A DNA stretch of 64,000 bases from Rhodoligotrophos sp. CJ14 (lineage in GTDB: Bacteria; Pseudomonadota; Alphaproteobacteria; Rhizobiales; Im1): positions 4,414,001-4,478,000 of the forward strand of contig NZ_CP133319.1 of NCBI RefSeq assembly GCF_038811545.1, read 5' to 3'. Shown in pieces: positions 43,705 through 52,666 of the stretch (positions within the stretch are counted from its first letter, which is position 1; each line of letters opens with the position of its first letter). Below the pieces are notes generated by a model. It was not told where the DNA came from. It saw only the letters and a list, made by a program, of their open reading frames with translations, and ran no database searches. The position numbers and the translations under genes are program-made.

Positions 43705-43840
43705 TCAATGCTCGGCGGGCTGAATCAGCTGGGCCACACCCTGGCTTGCGCCCTTGCATCGACGCAGCACCATGACACGGCCAGTATGGACGGCAGGCCG
43801 GCGCTGTCGAGTGTGTAATCTGGACCGTCGAGCCGGTGCG

Positions 43841-43890
43841 TAGAGGATTTTCGAGCGGAGTGGATACCGGTTCGCGTGAAGAAAATGCGA
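43841..43890. repeat. Interspersed repeat, copy B
   Basis: Second copy of the 50-base element at 3404-3453 (42 of 50 identical by my count). It lies in non-coding DNA. An ORF on the other strand through this copy is an artefact of the repeat. Confidence 0.65.
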
Positions 43891-44033
43891 CTAAGCAAGA
43901 ACTTGAGATGCGGCCTCGCGATTCGAGGAAAAGCAAGGCGCTTTAAAGCGCGCGCCCAGCCTGCCTTCGCTACGCTTCCTCAGCGTGACCTATGGCCGGC
44001 GCAAGAAGGTGGCGGCGATGCTCAAGGCGATGA

Positions 44034-44333
44034 TCACGGCAACTGAGAGGAAGAGCTCTGCTTTGCCGCAGGGATGCGCGCAAAATTTGGATCATGAGCC
44101 ACAGCTGCGCCCGGCGATGCGTCAGCAAGAGCCGCCCCTGTGCTCCCAAGAACCATGATCGCGACACCGCCGAGGAGGGCCATGACGATCATTGTGAAGG
44201 CGATGCGGAACGTCAGCACCGAGCGCAAATAGGATCGGCGGGCGCTGGCCAGAACGTGAGCCGTCTCCAGAAAGATCTTTTCCGAAGTGGACGGGAATCC
44301 ATGCCGCTTCCAGAGAGGGGATTGGCTGGTCAT
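44034..44333 (-). CDS. Small single-span membrane protein
   Basis: A 99-residue protein with a cytoplasmic basic N-terminal half (about residues 1-42), one membrane span (about 43-66, IAFTMIVMALLGGVAIMVLG) and an Ala/Ser-rich tail. AGGAG lies five bases before the second of two ATGs (44333), which I take as the start. I do not recognise the family. It stands alone between non-coding DNA and a monooxygenase gene on the same strand, 118 bases after that gene's stop. Confidence 0.58.
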   Translation of the reverse strand: MTSQSPLWKRHGFPSTSEKIFLETAHVLASARRSYLRSVLTFRIAFTMIVMALLGGVAIMVLGSTGAALADASPGAAVAHDPNFARIPAAKQSSSSQLP

Positions 44334-44451
44334 CATGTCTCCTGTCCGCGAAACTCATCAGGCGGATAGGAGAGTAGGTGATCAACCCGGCGCAAATTCC
44401 GCACCTTTGTGGATGATGCGCGGCCTCTTTGTGGCTCGTTTGCGGCAGATC

Positions 44452-45621
44452 TCAGCGCCAGTTATAGATCCAGGCCATCTGCCCGTATGATCGCTCCAGC
44501 GACATGAGCTTGAGCACCACGTTTCGGGCTAGCCGCAGCGGCCCTCGGGCATGATAGGCCCGTCCCACCCGGCGGCATTGCCGCTGCATCATCGCGGTGC
44601 GCGGCTGCCGCTCGGCCTCGAAAGCTCGGAAAGCGGCGGCGAGCTCATTCCCCTGGTCGAGTTTCCGACCCAGCACCACCGCATCTTCGAGCGCCATGGC
44701 CGCACCCTGAGCAAGATAGGGCAGCACTGGATGCGCGGCATCACCGATCAGTGTCACGGGCCCGCGGCCCCATTGCTGTGCCGGCCGCCGGTCGACCGCT
44801 GCCCATTTGAGCCATCTGTCGGTTGCATCGAGGACCGCTGCGAGCTCTGAGCAGACAAGTCCGAATGCGGTCTGCAGCGCCCGCTTGGATCCGTGCGATC
44901 CCCAGCCCGGCTCATGCCAATGACTATCGAACGCGGCGACGATATTGACCTTGGCGCCGCCACTCACGGGATAATGCACCACGTGCCCGCCGGGACAGAG
45001 CCATAGGCTGACGAGATCATCCGCCGCGGGCGCTGGCGCCTTGTTGCGGGCAATGAGCGCCCGGTAGAGGGTCTGGTTCGCATAGGCCGGGGGACCATCG
45101 CCCGCAAGCGCTGCGCGCACCGCGGAGTGCACCCCATCGGCGCCGATCAGGGCTGGCGCGGAAAGCGCTGACCCGTCCGCAAGCGCGAGCCTGATACCGC
45201 TCTCATCTTGCGTGACGCCGGTGATCGTGCGACCTGGCTGCAAGGTGATCAGGACCTCATTGCGAGCAGCCTGCAGCAAGGCGGCGAGCAAATCGGCGCG
45301 ATGCGCCACCCGATAGGGAGCACCGAAGCGCTCAGTGATGGTCTCACCGAGCGGCACCTTCGTGAGGAGCCGGCCGGAGAGTCCGTCGCGAATTTCGATT
45401 GCTCGGGGAGCCACGAGCTTCGGTGCCATCAGATCGGCAAGCCCGAGCGCGTCCACGGCCCGCATCGCATTGGGACCGAGTTGCAGGCCCGCGCCCACCT
45501 CCTCGAAGCTGGCGGCCTGCTCCAGCACGCGCGAGGCATATCCGGCCCGCGCCAAGCTGATGGCGGCGGCAAGGCCGGCAATTCCCCCACCGCCAATGAT
45601 GATAGGCTCGGACCGTCTCAT
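44452..45621 (-). CDS. FAD-dependent monooxygenase (salicylate hydroxylase-like)
   Basis: A 389-residue flavoprotein of the group A aromatic hydroxylases. The dinucleotide-binding motif is IIIGGGGIAGLAAAISLARAG near the N-terminus, the DG motif is IGADGVHSAVR (about residue 160), and the GD motif is LIGDAAHPVLPYLAQGA (about residue 287). The substrate is unknown; related enzymes hydroxylate salicylate, 3-hydroxybenzoate or similar acids using NAD(P)H. No aromatic degradation genes are beside it. Confidence 0.87.
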   Translation of the reverse strand: MRRSEPIIIGGGGIAGLAAAISLARAGYASRVLEQAASFEEVGAGLQLGPNAMRAVDALGLADLMAPKLVAPRAIEIRDGLSGRLLTKVPLGETITERFGAPYRVAHRADLLAALLQAARNEVLITLQPGRTITGVTQDESGIRLALADGSALSAPALIGADGVHSAVRAALAGDGPPAYANQTLYRALIARNKAPAPAADDLVSLWLCPGGHVVHYPVSGGAKVNIVAAFDSHWHEPGWGSHGSKRALQTAFGLVCSELAAVLDATDRWLKWAAVDRRPAQQWGRGPVTLIGDAAHPVLPYLAQGAAMALEDAVVLGRKLDQGNELAAAFRAFEAERQPRTAMMQRQCRRVGRAYHARGPLRLARNVVLKLMSLERSYGQMAWIYNWR

Positions 45622-45652
45622 GCTGCATGGATTGACCGGCCCGAACCGGAAG

Positions 45653-46399
45653 TCAATCGCCTTGCTTGGCCTCCTTCAACGCCTCTGCATAGCGCCGCGA
45701 TACCTCGTCCCAGTTCACCACGCCCCACCAGGCCTTGAGGTAATCCGGGCGTCGGTTCTGGTATTTGAGGTAATAGGCGTGCTCCCAGACGTCATTGCCG
45801 AGAATGGGGATGCCGGGTTCATCAGCCACATCCATCAGAGGGTTGTCTTGGTTGGGCGTGGACGTCACCGCGAGCTGTCCGTCGTCATCCACCATCAGCC
45901 AGACCCAGCCCGAGCCGAATCGGGTCTTGCCCGCATCCTCGAAAGCCGCCTTCATCTCGTCGAGAGAGCCGAACTCCTCGTTGATTGCCTCAGCAAGCTC
46001 GCCCGAGGGACTGCCCGATTGGTCGGGCTTTGTCATGATCTTCCAGAAGAACGTGTGGTTCCAATGCCCGCCCGCATTGTTGCGGACCACGTCCGGGAGC
46101 TTTCCCGCATCCTCCAGGAGGTCTTCCAATGACTTCCCCTTAAGCTCCGGATTTTCACCGATCGCCTTGTTCAGGGCATCCACATAGGCCTGATGATGCT
46201 TGTCATGGTGCAGCACCATGGTCTCGCGGTCGATAACCGGTTCGAGCGCATCCGCGGCATAGGGGAGGGGCTCGAGTGTGAAGGCTTGCTGCTGCTGGCT
46301 CTCGCCTTGCTGCTGGGCAGGTGGCGTCTGCTGCGCCGAAACCATTGCCGGCGCAGTAAGCGCAAGCGTGGCCGCGGATGCGAGGAGGAACAATCGCAT
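45653..46399 (-). CDS. Exported superoxide dismutase, Mn-type features
   Basis: A 248-residue Fe/Mn-family superoxide dismutase with a signal peptide ([17 protein letters not shown], ending MVSAQ), so it acts in the periplasm; a Gln-rich linker of about 20 residues follows. The ATG at 46399 has AGGAG six bases upstream. Metal ligands are seen in [21 protein letters not shown] and DVWEHAYY. The Gly-Gly before HWNH and the Gln in TPNQDNPL are positions where Mn enzymes differ from Fe enzymes, so Mn or dual use is likely. Exported Fe/Mn dismutases are less usual than the Cu/Zn kind. Confidence 0.9.
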   Translation of the reverse strand: MRLFLLASAATLALTAPAMVSAQQTPPAQQQGESQQQQAFTLEPLPYAADALEPVIDRETMVLHHDKHHQAYVDALNKAIGENPELKGKSLEDLLEDAGKLPDVVRNNAGGHWNHTFFWKIMTKPDQSGSPSGELAEAINEEFGSLDEMKAAFEDAGKTRFGSGWVWLMVDDDGQLAVTSTPNQDNPLMDVADEPGIPILGNDVWEHAYYLKYQNRRPDYLKAWWGVVNWDEVSRRYAEALKEAKQGD

Positions 46400-46715
46400 G
46401 GGCACTCTCCTAGGTCGTGCATTCTTTCCTATTCTATCGGCGGGAACGTTCCGAGACGCAAATTGTTCAGCACGATCTGTGCGCTGCATTTTGTGGCTTG
46501 CCTTCCATCTCGATGAGGCGGACGATTATGCCAAGGTTGCGTGAACCGAAGGGCTGCCGCCCGAAGGTACGGGCGTCGGCGGAGAAGGCTGCGCATCGAT
46601 ACCGGCTGAGAGACCGGCGGCTATCCATGCGAAGCCAGGATAGGGAGCGCGATCGCGCTGGGCGGTTCCCTAGTCCCGAGGCGCTATGCGTGCTCCCTGC
46701 AATGGGAGACGAACC
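46400..46715. other. Divergent control region between superoxide dismutase and EF-G-like genes
   Basis: A 316-base gap holding the promoters of two divergent genes. I see no strong palindrome or clear promoter, and ORFs through it have no supporting features. Confidence 0.4.
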
Positions 46716-48776
46716 ATGGAGAAGGCTGGCGACAGACCCGGTTTGGGCCCACGCTGCATCGCGCTCGTGGGCCCCTATCAATCAGGAAAGACCACCTTGC
46801 TTGAAGCGCTGCTCTGCCGCTGCGGCGTCGTTCCACGCCAGGGCAGCATCGCCCAGGCAAACACCATCGGCGATGCTTCGGCCGAGGCCCGCTCACACGC
46901 GATGAGCGTCGAGATGAATGTCGCCACGGCGGAATTTCTCGGCCAGCGTTTCACATTTCTAGACAGTCCCGGCTCCATTGAATTCGTGCAGGACCAGCGC
47001 GCTGTGCTGTCAGCCTGCGATGTCGCCGTCGTGGTCTGCGAGGCCGACCCCAAGAAGGTGCCAGCCCTCCAGGTGATCCTGCAAAAGCTCGATGAGTTCC
47101 AGGTCCCGCGGCTTCTCTTCATCAACAAGGTCGATCGCACCGATGCCCGCATCCGCGATGTGCTTGAGATGCTTCAGCCCGCGAGCAGCAGGCCTTTGGT
47201 GCTGCGCCAGATCCCGATCTGGCAGGACGGTATTGCCATAGGTTTTGTCGATCTCGCTCTCGAGCGGGCTTTTCTCTACCGCGAGCATGCGACCAGCGAA
47301 GTGATCGACATGCCTGGTGATCTCGCCGACCGCAAGGCCGAGGCGAGATTCCACATGCTTGAGCAGCTTGCCGACTATGACGATGCGCTGATGGAGCAAT
47401 TGCTCGAGGATCTCGAGCCGCCGCGCGACCGCGTCTTCGATGACCTGCGCCATGACCTGTGCGAGGGGCTGATCACGCCGGTTCTGCTCGGCTCGGCTGA
47501 GCGGGGCAATGGCGTGTTCCGGCTGCTGAAATCGCTAAGGCATGACGCGCCGGGCGTGGAGGAAACCGCCAAACGGCTTGGCGCAAAGCCGGTGCCGGGC
47601 AGCGGCTGCCTCGCGCAGGCCATCAAGACCCTGCACACCGCCCATGGCGGCAGGCTGTCGCTGGTTCGCCTTCTCTCGGGGAGCTTGGGCGATGGCGATA
47701 CGGTCACTGGGCGTGCCGGGCAGAGCGAACGTATTGCCGGCATGTTCACGCTTATGGGGTCCGACCAGCGAAAGCTCACCAGGGCCGAGGCCGGTGATAC
47801 GGTGGCCCTTGGCCGGCTCGAGACCATAGCCTCGGGCGAAACCATCGCCGAGGGCAAGACGGCGCCGCAGCAGTTGCTGGACCGCCCGCACATGGCGCCG
47901 GTCTATGGGCTTGCGGTCTCGGTGAGTGATCGCAAGGATGAGGTGAAGCTGACAGCGGCGCTGCAGAAGCTCATCGCCGAGGACCCCTCACTCAGGCTCG
48001 ATCATGACGCAGGCACCCGCGAAATGGTTCTGTGGGGACAGGGTGAGGTGCATCTGAAAGTCGCTCTGGAGAGGCTGGCCAGCAAGTTCGGTGTCTCCGC
48101 CAAGACGGAGCCGCGCCGCATCGCCTATCGCGAGACGATCCGCAAATCGGCGAGCGCGCGCGGACGCCACAAGAAGCAGTCCGGTGGTCATGGCCAGTTT
48201 GGGGACGTCGTTCTGCAGGTCTCGCCGCGGCCACGCGGTTCAGGCTTCGTTTTCACCGACACGATCAGCGGCGGCGTGGTGCCGAAACAATATATTCCGG
48301 CGGTTGAAGCGGGCGTGCGTGAATATCTCGGGCGCGGCCCCTTGGGCTTTCCGGTGGTGGACATCGCCGTGAACCTTGCTGACGGCTCCTATCACTCGGT
48401 CGACTCGTCCGAGATGGCCTTCAAGGCTGCTGCGCGGTTGGGCATGAGTCTTGCGATGGAGCAATGCGATTCGGTTCTGCTCGAGCCTATCGTCTATATC
48501 GAGTTGCATGTGCCGTCCGAACATACGGCACGCATCAACCAGATCGTGAGCAGCCGTCGTGGCCAGTTGCTTGGCTTTGATGCGCGCGAGAACTGGCCGG
48601 GCTGGGACACGGTGCGCGCCCATATGCCGGAAGCCGAGCTGCAGAACCTGATCATCGAGCTGCGATCGGCCACCTCCGGCGTGGGTACCTTTTCCTATCG
48701 GTTCGACCACATGGCTGAGCTGACCGGACGTGCAGCTGAACAGGCTCGGGCGACTGCAAGGGCTGAGGCGGCTTGA
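46716..48776 (+). CDS. Elongation factor G-like GTPase
   Basis: A 686-residue translation-type GTPase. I chose the ATG at 46716, with GGGAG seven bases upstream. All EF-G domains appear present: G1 GPYQSGKTT, G3 DSPG, G4 NKVD, and domains III-V (VHLKVALERLASKFGV, GGHGQFGDV, GFPVVDIAVNLADGSYHSVDSS, LLEPIVYIELHVP). It differs from housekeeping EF-G in G1 (AHIDAGKTT expected) and DTPG, and it is not beside rpsL or tuf. It belongs to the EF-G2-like branch often annotated as elongation factor G-like. Its task, perhaps in recycling or stress, is unknown. Confidence 0.88.
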   Translation: MEKAGDRPGLGPRCIALVGPYQSGKTTLLEALLCRCGVVPRQGSIAQANTIGDASAEARSHAMSVEMNVATAEFLGQRFTFLDSPGSIEFVQDQRAVLSACDVAVVVCEADPKKVPALQVILQKLDEFQVPRLLFINKVDRTDARIRDVLEMLQPASSRPLVLRQIPIWQDGIAIGFVDLALERAFLYREHATSEVIDMPGDLADRKAEARFHMLEQLADYDDALMEQLLEDLEPPRDRVFDDLRHDLCEGLITPVLLGSAERGNGVFRLLKSLRHDAPGVEETAKRLGAKPVPGSGCLAQAIKTLHTAHGGRLSLVRLLSGSLGDGDTVTGRAGQSERIAGMFTLMGSDQRKLTRAEAGDTVALGRLETIASGETIAEGKTAPQQLLDRPHMAPVYGLAVSVSDRKDEVKLTAALQKLIAEDPSLRLDHDAGTREMVLWGQGEVHLKVALERLASKFGVSAKTEPRRIAYRETIRKSASARGRHKKQSGGHGQFGDVVLQVSPRPRGSGFVFTDTISGGVVPKQYIPAVEAGVREYLGRGPLGFPVVDIAVNLADGSYHSVDSSEMAFKAAARLGMSLAMEQCDSVLLEPIVYIELHVPSEHTARINQIVSSRRGQLLGFDARENWPGWDTVRAHMPEAELQNLIIELRSATSGVGTFSYRFDHMAELTGRAAEQARATARAEAA

Positions 48777-48925
48777 GCAATGCAGATTTCGCGGTCCGCC
48801 ACTCTCTCCGTTTCGTGTGCGCTGCATAAACACTGGGCAGCGTGCCTGAGGTTACGAGGAGGCGGCCGAGATCTGCACTGGCAAGCGCAGTTTGGCGCGA
48901 GCAGCCCTAAGGACGAGATGGGCCT

Positions 48926-48960
48926 GAAAAGAAAAGAGCCGGATCTACGAGAGATCCGGC
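48926..48960 (-). terminator. Intrinsic terminator on the minus strand
   Basis: A 9-bp perfect stem (GCCGGATCT / AGATCCGGC, 48938-48960) with a 5-base loop is followed, on the minus strand, by TCTTTTCTTTT. It is 400 bases beyond the stop of the LysR gene and fits better as the end of a separate short RNA. On the plus strand it lacks a T-run but could still slow transcripts of the EF-G-like gene. Confidence 0.75.
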
Positions 48961-48971
48961 CTAAGTCCTTA

Positions 48972-48989
48972 TTGCCCTAGCCAGGGCAA
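48972..48989. repeat. Second short hairpin beside the terminator
   Basis: TTGCCCT and AGGGCAA form a 7-bp stem with a four-base loop, 11 bases from the terminator. It lies inside the candidate small RNA. Confidence 0.5.
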
Positions 48990-49364
48990 GCTGGATCAAC
49001 CTGGGGTGAGGGGAACGGTTGACCAGCGGAGCGGAAAGTAAGGGGAGGGAGTAATTTCCGCTTCACGCGCTCTCATCGATCGCGTGATCACAATTTGCGC
49101 AATTCCTGCCCGATTAACAAGCAGAGGTTGGACATGGGAGCTATGCGATTAGCGCAAGCCTACGAACCCGCTAATTGACGTTGACGTAAAGGCTCTGGCA
49201 CGCTGTTGCTGCACTGCACAGTGAAACCGGAAACCATTGCAGCAGAATGGTTTTTGCGGTTTGTGCGGCGAGATATGGTTGCGGATAGCCTAACACTATT
49301 CGCCGCTCGAGCAACCTTGTGCGCATAGTCCATAGCAGTGGTTGTGATTTGGCTAAGAAAAGGC

Positions 49365-50318
49365 TCAGAATTGCCACTCTTTGGCCTTTGCCACCATGAA
49401 GTCTCTGAACACGGCGACACGCTTTGAAGTCTTCAGCTCTTCCGGATAGACCAGATAGGTGTCGAACTCGGGCACTTCAGCTTCTGGAAGCACCTGGATC
49501 AAGCTGCTGTTGCGGCCCACCACATAATCCGGCAGCGAGGCGATGCCCACCCCGGCCTCTACGGCACGCCGCAGGCCGTAGACATTGTTGATTCGGAGCT
49601 TGGATGCGCGCGGACTTCCAGGCGGGCGCCCCGCGTGCTCAAGCCAATTCACATTGGCCAGATAGGTCGGAGCATGCCCGAAGGCGAGGATGACGTGATC
49701 GTCGAGCTCGCTCACTGTTCGCGGTGCACCATGGCGCCGCACATATTCCGGCGACGCATAGAGATGATAGTGCACCGTGAATAGCTTACGCTGAATGAGG
49801 TCGGGTTGGACGGGGCGCCGCATGCGGACCGCAATATCCGCCTCGCGCATGCCAAGGTCCAATTCCCGATCATCCAGCATCAATTCAACGCTGATCTCTG
49901 GATAAAGCTCCATGAACTCGCCGATCCTGGGCGTGAGCCACACAGAGCCGAGCCCAACGGTCGTGGTGAGCCGCAAATGTCCCGAGGGCTTGTCCTTGGA
50001 ATCCATGAGGCGCGTCTGCGCCGTCGCGAGCTTGGTGAACACCTCATGGGCGGTTCTATAGAGCAGCTCTCCCTGCTCCGTGAGGATAAGCCCGCGCGCA
50101 TGTCGGTGAAACAGCGGCACCCTGAGATCGGCCTCCAAGGCGCTGATCTGGCGACTGACCGCCGATTGGGAAAGGCCGAGATCCCGGCCGGCATGGGTGA
50201 AGCTCCCCGCATCCGCAACCGCATGAAAGATGCGCAGCTTGTCCCAATCCATCGGTCTCGGCGAGGCGGGGCTCTCCCCGGTCGCCATCTGCAGCTCGTG
50301 GGATCTCATGCGATTCAT
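49365..50318 (-). CDS. lsrB: LysR-family regulator, LsrB/VtlR-like
   Basis: A regulator of about 317 residues. The winged helix begins at MDWDKLRIFHAVADAGSFTHAG with LSQSAVSRQISALE as recognition helix, and FHRHARGLILTEQGELLY is highly characteristic of the LsrB/VtlR group; the C-terminal part is the usual effector domain. It follows trxB on the same strand, with a divergent Lrp gene beyond, the order known for lsrB in Sinorhizobium. LsrB/VtlR proteins govern oxidative stress, envelope and small RNA genes. This copy has no Cys at all, although Cys-based redox sensing is reported in some relatives. The start codon is uncertain (several ATGs). Confidence 0.85.
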   Translation of the reverse strand: MNRMRSHELQMATGESPASPRPMDWDKLRIFHAVADAGSFTHAGRDLGLSQSAVSRQISALEADLRVPLFHRHARGLILTEQGELLYRTAHEVFTKLATAQTRLMDSKDKPSGHLRLTTTVGLGSVWLTPRIGEFMELYPEISVELMLDDRELDLGMREADIAVRMRRPVQPDLIQRKLFTVHYHLYASPEYVRRHGAPRTVSELDDHVILAFGHAPTYLANVNWLEHAGRPPGSPRASKLRINNVYGLRRAVEAGVGIASLPDYVVGRNSSLIQVLPEAEVPEFDTYLVYPEELKTSKRVAVFRDFMVAKAKEWQF

Positions 50319-50336
50319 GGCGGTGCCGGGCGCCTC

Positions 50337-51326
<990 letters not shown>

Positions 51327-51481
51327 TCAGATGTAAGCTGGTAGGAGAGCCCTGTCCAGTTGCGTCAAGAAAATCGATATCGTTCACACACTTACACCAG
51401 TGCACCGCACGGCGGGTGCTCGATTGTCTACCCATGTACTATGCTGCGCGGCAAATCCACCGAATCGCCGGGACTCGAACC

Positions 51482-51970
51482 ATGCGCCGCCAGATAAAGC
51501 TCGACAGGGTCGATCGCATCATATTGCGGGAACTGCAGCGCAACGCCCGCATCACCAATGTCGAGCTTGCCAAGCTTGCGGGCATTTCCGCGCCCCCCTG
51601 TTTACGGCGGGTGCGTGCGTTGGAGAAAGCTGGCCTGATCAAGGGGTATATCGCCCTTCTGGATGCGAGCGACTTAGGTTTCGAGGTGACCATGTTCGCT
51701 GCCATTGGCCTGCACAGCCAGGCCGAGGCTGATTTGCAGGCTTTTGGCGAAAGGATCTCGCGCTCGCCGATCGTGCGCGAGTCCTACATGGTGACCGGCG
51801 AGAGCGACTTTCTTCTGAAATGCGTTGCCCGGGATATCGGCGAGGTTCAGTCATTCGTCGCCGAGCTCACGGCTCTTCCCAATGTCGCAAGCGTGAAGAC
51901 CCGTCTTGTCCTTGACGTCACGAAATATGATCCGGGTGTGCCGGTCGATAGCGGTGATGCTATAGATTAG
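51482..51970 (+). CDS. Lrp/AsnC family regulator
   Basis: A 162-residue feast-famine regulator. The start at 51482 (MRRQIKLDRVDRIILREL) gives the family N-terminus. The helix-turn-helix (ITNVELAKLAGISAPPCLRRVRALEKAGLIKGY) and the RAM ligand-binding domain (FLLKCVARDIGEVQSFVAEL) are clear. It is divergent from trxB. Lrp-type proteins sense amino acids such as leucine; the regulon here is unknown. A palindrome TGCACTAGTGCA lies in the control region of the next gene and may be a target. Confidence 0.9.
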   Translation: MRRQIKLDRVDRIILRELQRNARITNVELAKLAGISAPPCLRRVRALEKAGLIKGYIALLDASDLGFEVTMFAAIGLHSQAEADLQAFGERISRSPIVRESYMVTGESDFLLKCVARDIGEVQSFVAELTALPNVASVKTRLVLDVTKYDPGVPVDSGDAID

Positions 51971-51974
51971 ATAA

Positions 51975-51999
51975 CCTGAATCAAGGGTCAGTATTCAGG
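51975..51999 (+). terminator. Hairpin after the Lrp gene
   Basis: CCTGAAT (51975-51981) and ATTCAGG (51993-51999) form a 7-bp stem with an 11-base loop, beginning four bases after the Lrp stop codon. No T-run follows, so termination would be partial. Confidence 0.4.
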
Positions 52000-52050
52000 A
52001 TCTAACTCGTTACGAGCGGCAGGAAAAGGCACGATTTGTGCCATAGTTTA

Positions 52051-52062
52051 TGCACTAGTGCA
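52051..52062. promoter_or_regulatory. Perfect palindrome TGCACTAGTGCA upstream of a small gene
   Basis: A 12-base perfect palindrome lies about 80 bases before the small gene at 52143, in an AT-rich stretch. It suits a dimeric regulator, for example the neighbouring Lrp protein. No consensus binding can be claimed. Confidence 0.4.
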
Positions 52063-52142
52063 CTTCAGCTTGATAAGACTTCGCGCGAAATAAAATTGAT
52101 CTTCGCGGGAAGGTTGTTTCTCTATTTTATGAGAGGATTGCT

Positions 52143-52337
52143 ATGTCTGATAACTTCATGAACCAGGTTGAAGAGACGAAGGTGGCGGCCCTCAGCGCTG
52201 ATGGCGAGTGCAGTGATTGTCGCTCGGCGCGTAGCGTCTCGGCTCATGCTCTTCAGGCAGATTCAACGGATTTGCCGCCGGACCAGCCGGTGCCGGAAAC
52301 GACTGCCGTCACGGACGGGCTGATGGGAATGGCCTAA
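52143..52337 (+). CDS. Small unrecognised protein
   Basis: A 64-residue hydrophilic protein without signal peptide, containing a CSDC pair (residues 23-26) and an acidic, Pro-rich end. GAGAGG precedes the ATG by six bases, and an AT-rich promoter-like region lies upstream. It ends in DGLMGMA, with an Asp and Met not far from the tail, a weak resemblance to the C-terminal tag shared by four other small proteins. I do not recognise it. Confidence 0.48.
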   Translation: MSDNFMNQVEETKVAALSADGECSDCRSARSVSAHALQADSTDLPPDQPVPETTAVTDGLMGMA

Positions 52338-52354
52338 CAACTGGAGATCTGCGA

Positions 52355-52382
52355 GCGAGGGGCACCGGCTAGCGGCCCTCGC
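52355..52382 (+). terminator. Hairpin after the small gene
   Basis: GCGAGGG (52355-52361) and CCCTCGC (52376-52382) form a 7-bp GC-rich stem, 18 bases after the stop of the 64-residue gene. No T-run follows. Confidence 0.4.
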
Positions 52383-52407
52383 CCTTCGCAGTAAAGCTCC
52401 TCCGAAC

Positions 52408-52449
52408 GGGCAGCGCTCTGCCACCTGACGGTGGACAAGGGCGCTGCCC
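52408..52449. repeat. Nested stem-loop
   Basis: An outer perfect 9-bp stem (GGGCAGCGC / GCGCTGCCC) encloses an inner perfect 5-bp stem (CCACC-TGAC-GGTGG) with short joining bases. Both arms are exact. It could be a palindromic repeat or part of a structured RNA. No gene explains it. Confidence 0.5.
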
Positions 52450-52666
52450 TTGCGGTTGGAAGCTTCCGAAACGTGAAAAGGCATGATCCGCCGGGGAAGG
52501 GGTGGCCTATTGCTGAAAGCGCCCGTCTGAGCAAGCGCCTTGGGTCATGCAACGATCCCGCTCGAGATCATGCGCGGACTGAGGCGCAAGCGGCCGCAGC
52601 ACGCGCCCTTACGCGGGCCGCTTCCGCTTCCCAGCCTGTCTGGATCTGAACGGGCGCGAGGAGAGC

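Larger units (their letters stand above)
43398..44033. other. Long intergenic region with promoter-like site, palindrome and repeat
   Basis: A 636-base stretch without a supported gene. It contains a promoter-like site at 43469-43497, a CTTCCA/TGGAAG palindrome at 43506-43519, a 13-bp inverted repeat at 43665-43704 and repeat copy B at 43841-43890. ORFs across it have no ribosome-binding site or family features. An untranslated RNA starting near 43504 is possible, but no terminator with a T-run is visible. Confidence 0.45.
48926..49086 (-). ncRNA. Candidate trans-acting small RNA, AbcR-like
   Basis: On the minus strand two CU-rich, anti-Shine-Dalgarno-like segments (ACTCCCTCCCCTTAC at about 49038-49052 and GTTCCCCTCACCCC near 49002-49017) precede a short hairpin (48972-48989) and then a strong terminator with T-runs. 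A promoter-like pair CTTGTT (49116-49121)-N17-GCAAAT (49093-49098) would start it near 49086, giving about 160 bases. This is the layout of Hfq-dependent alphaproteobacterial small RNAs of AbcR type, and lsrB/vtlR-type regulators control such RNAs. The exact 5' end is a guess. Confidence 0.5.
52338..52666. other. Structured intergenic region before the greA 3' end
   Basis: A 329-base gap between convergent genes. It holds two strong stem-loops (52355-52382 and 52408-52449) and GCATGATCC-like inverted segments near 52483, 52543 and 52566. An ORF through it lacks a ribosome-binding site. It may be transcribed into a structured RNA or consist of repeat elements. Confidence 0.45.

Noticed and set aside
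43513-43818. A plus-strand ORF of 101 codons after a promoter-like site
   Set aside because: TTG start without a ribosome-binding site, mixed composition, and crosses a perfect inverted repeat.
43697-43936. A minus-strand ORF of 79 codons
   Set aside because: It runs through the interspersed repeat copy B, has no ribosome-binding site, and its composition is that of non-coding DNA.
49171-49377. A minus-strand ORF of 68 codons beside lsrB
   Set aside because: No ribosome-binding site or family features; overlaps the lsrB end.
52431-52649. A plus-strand ORF of 72 codons near greA
   Set aside because: Overlaps the nested stem-loop, has no ribosome-binding site and an Ala/Arg-rich composition typical of random high-GC frames.
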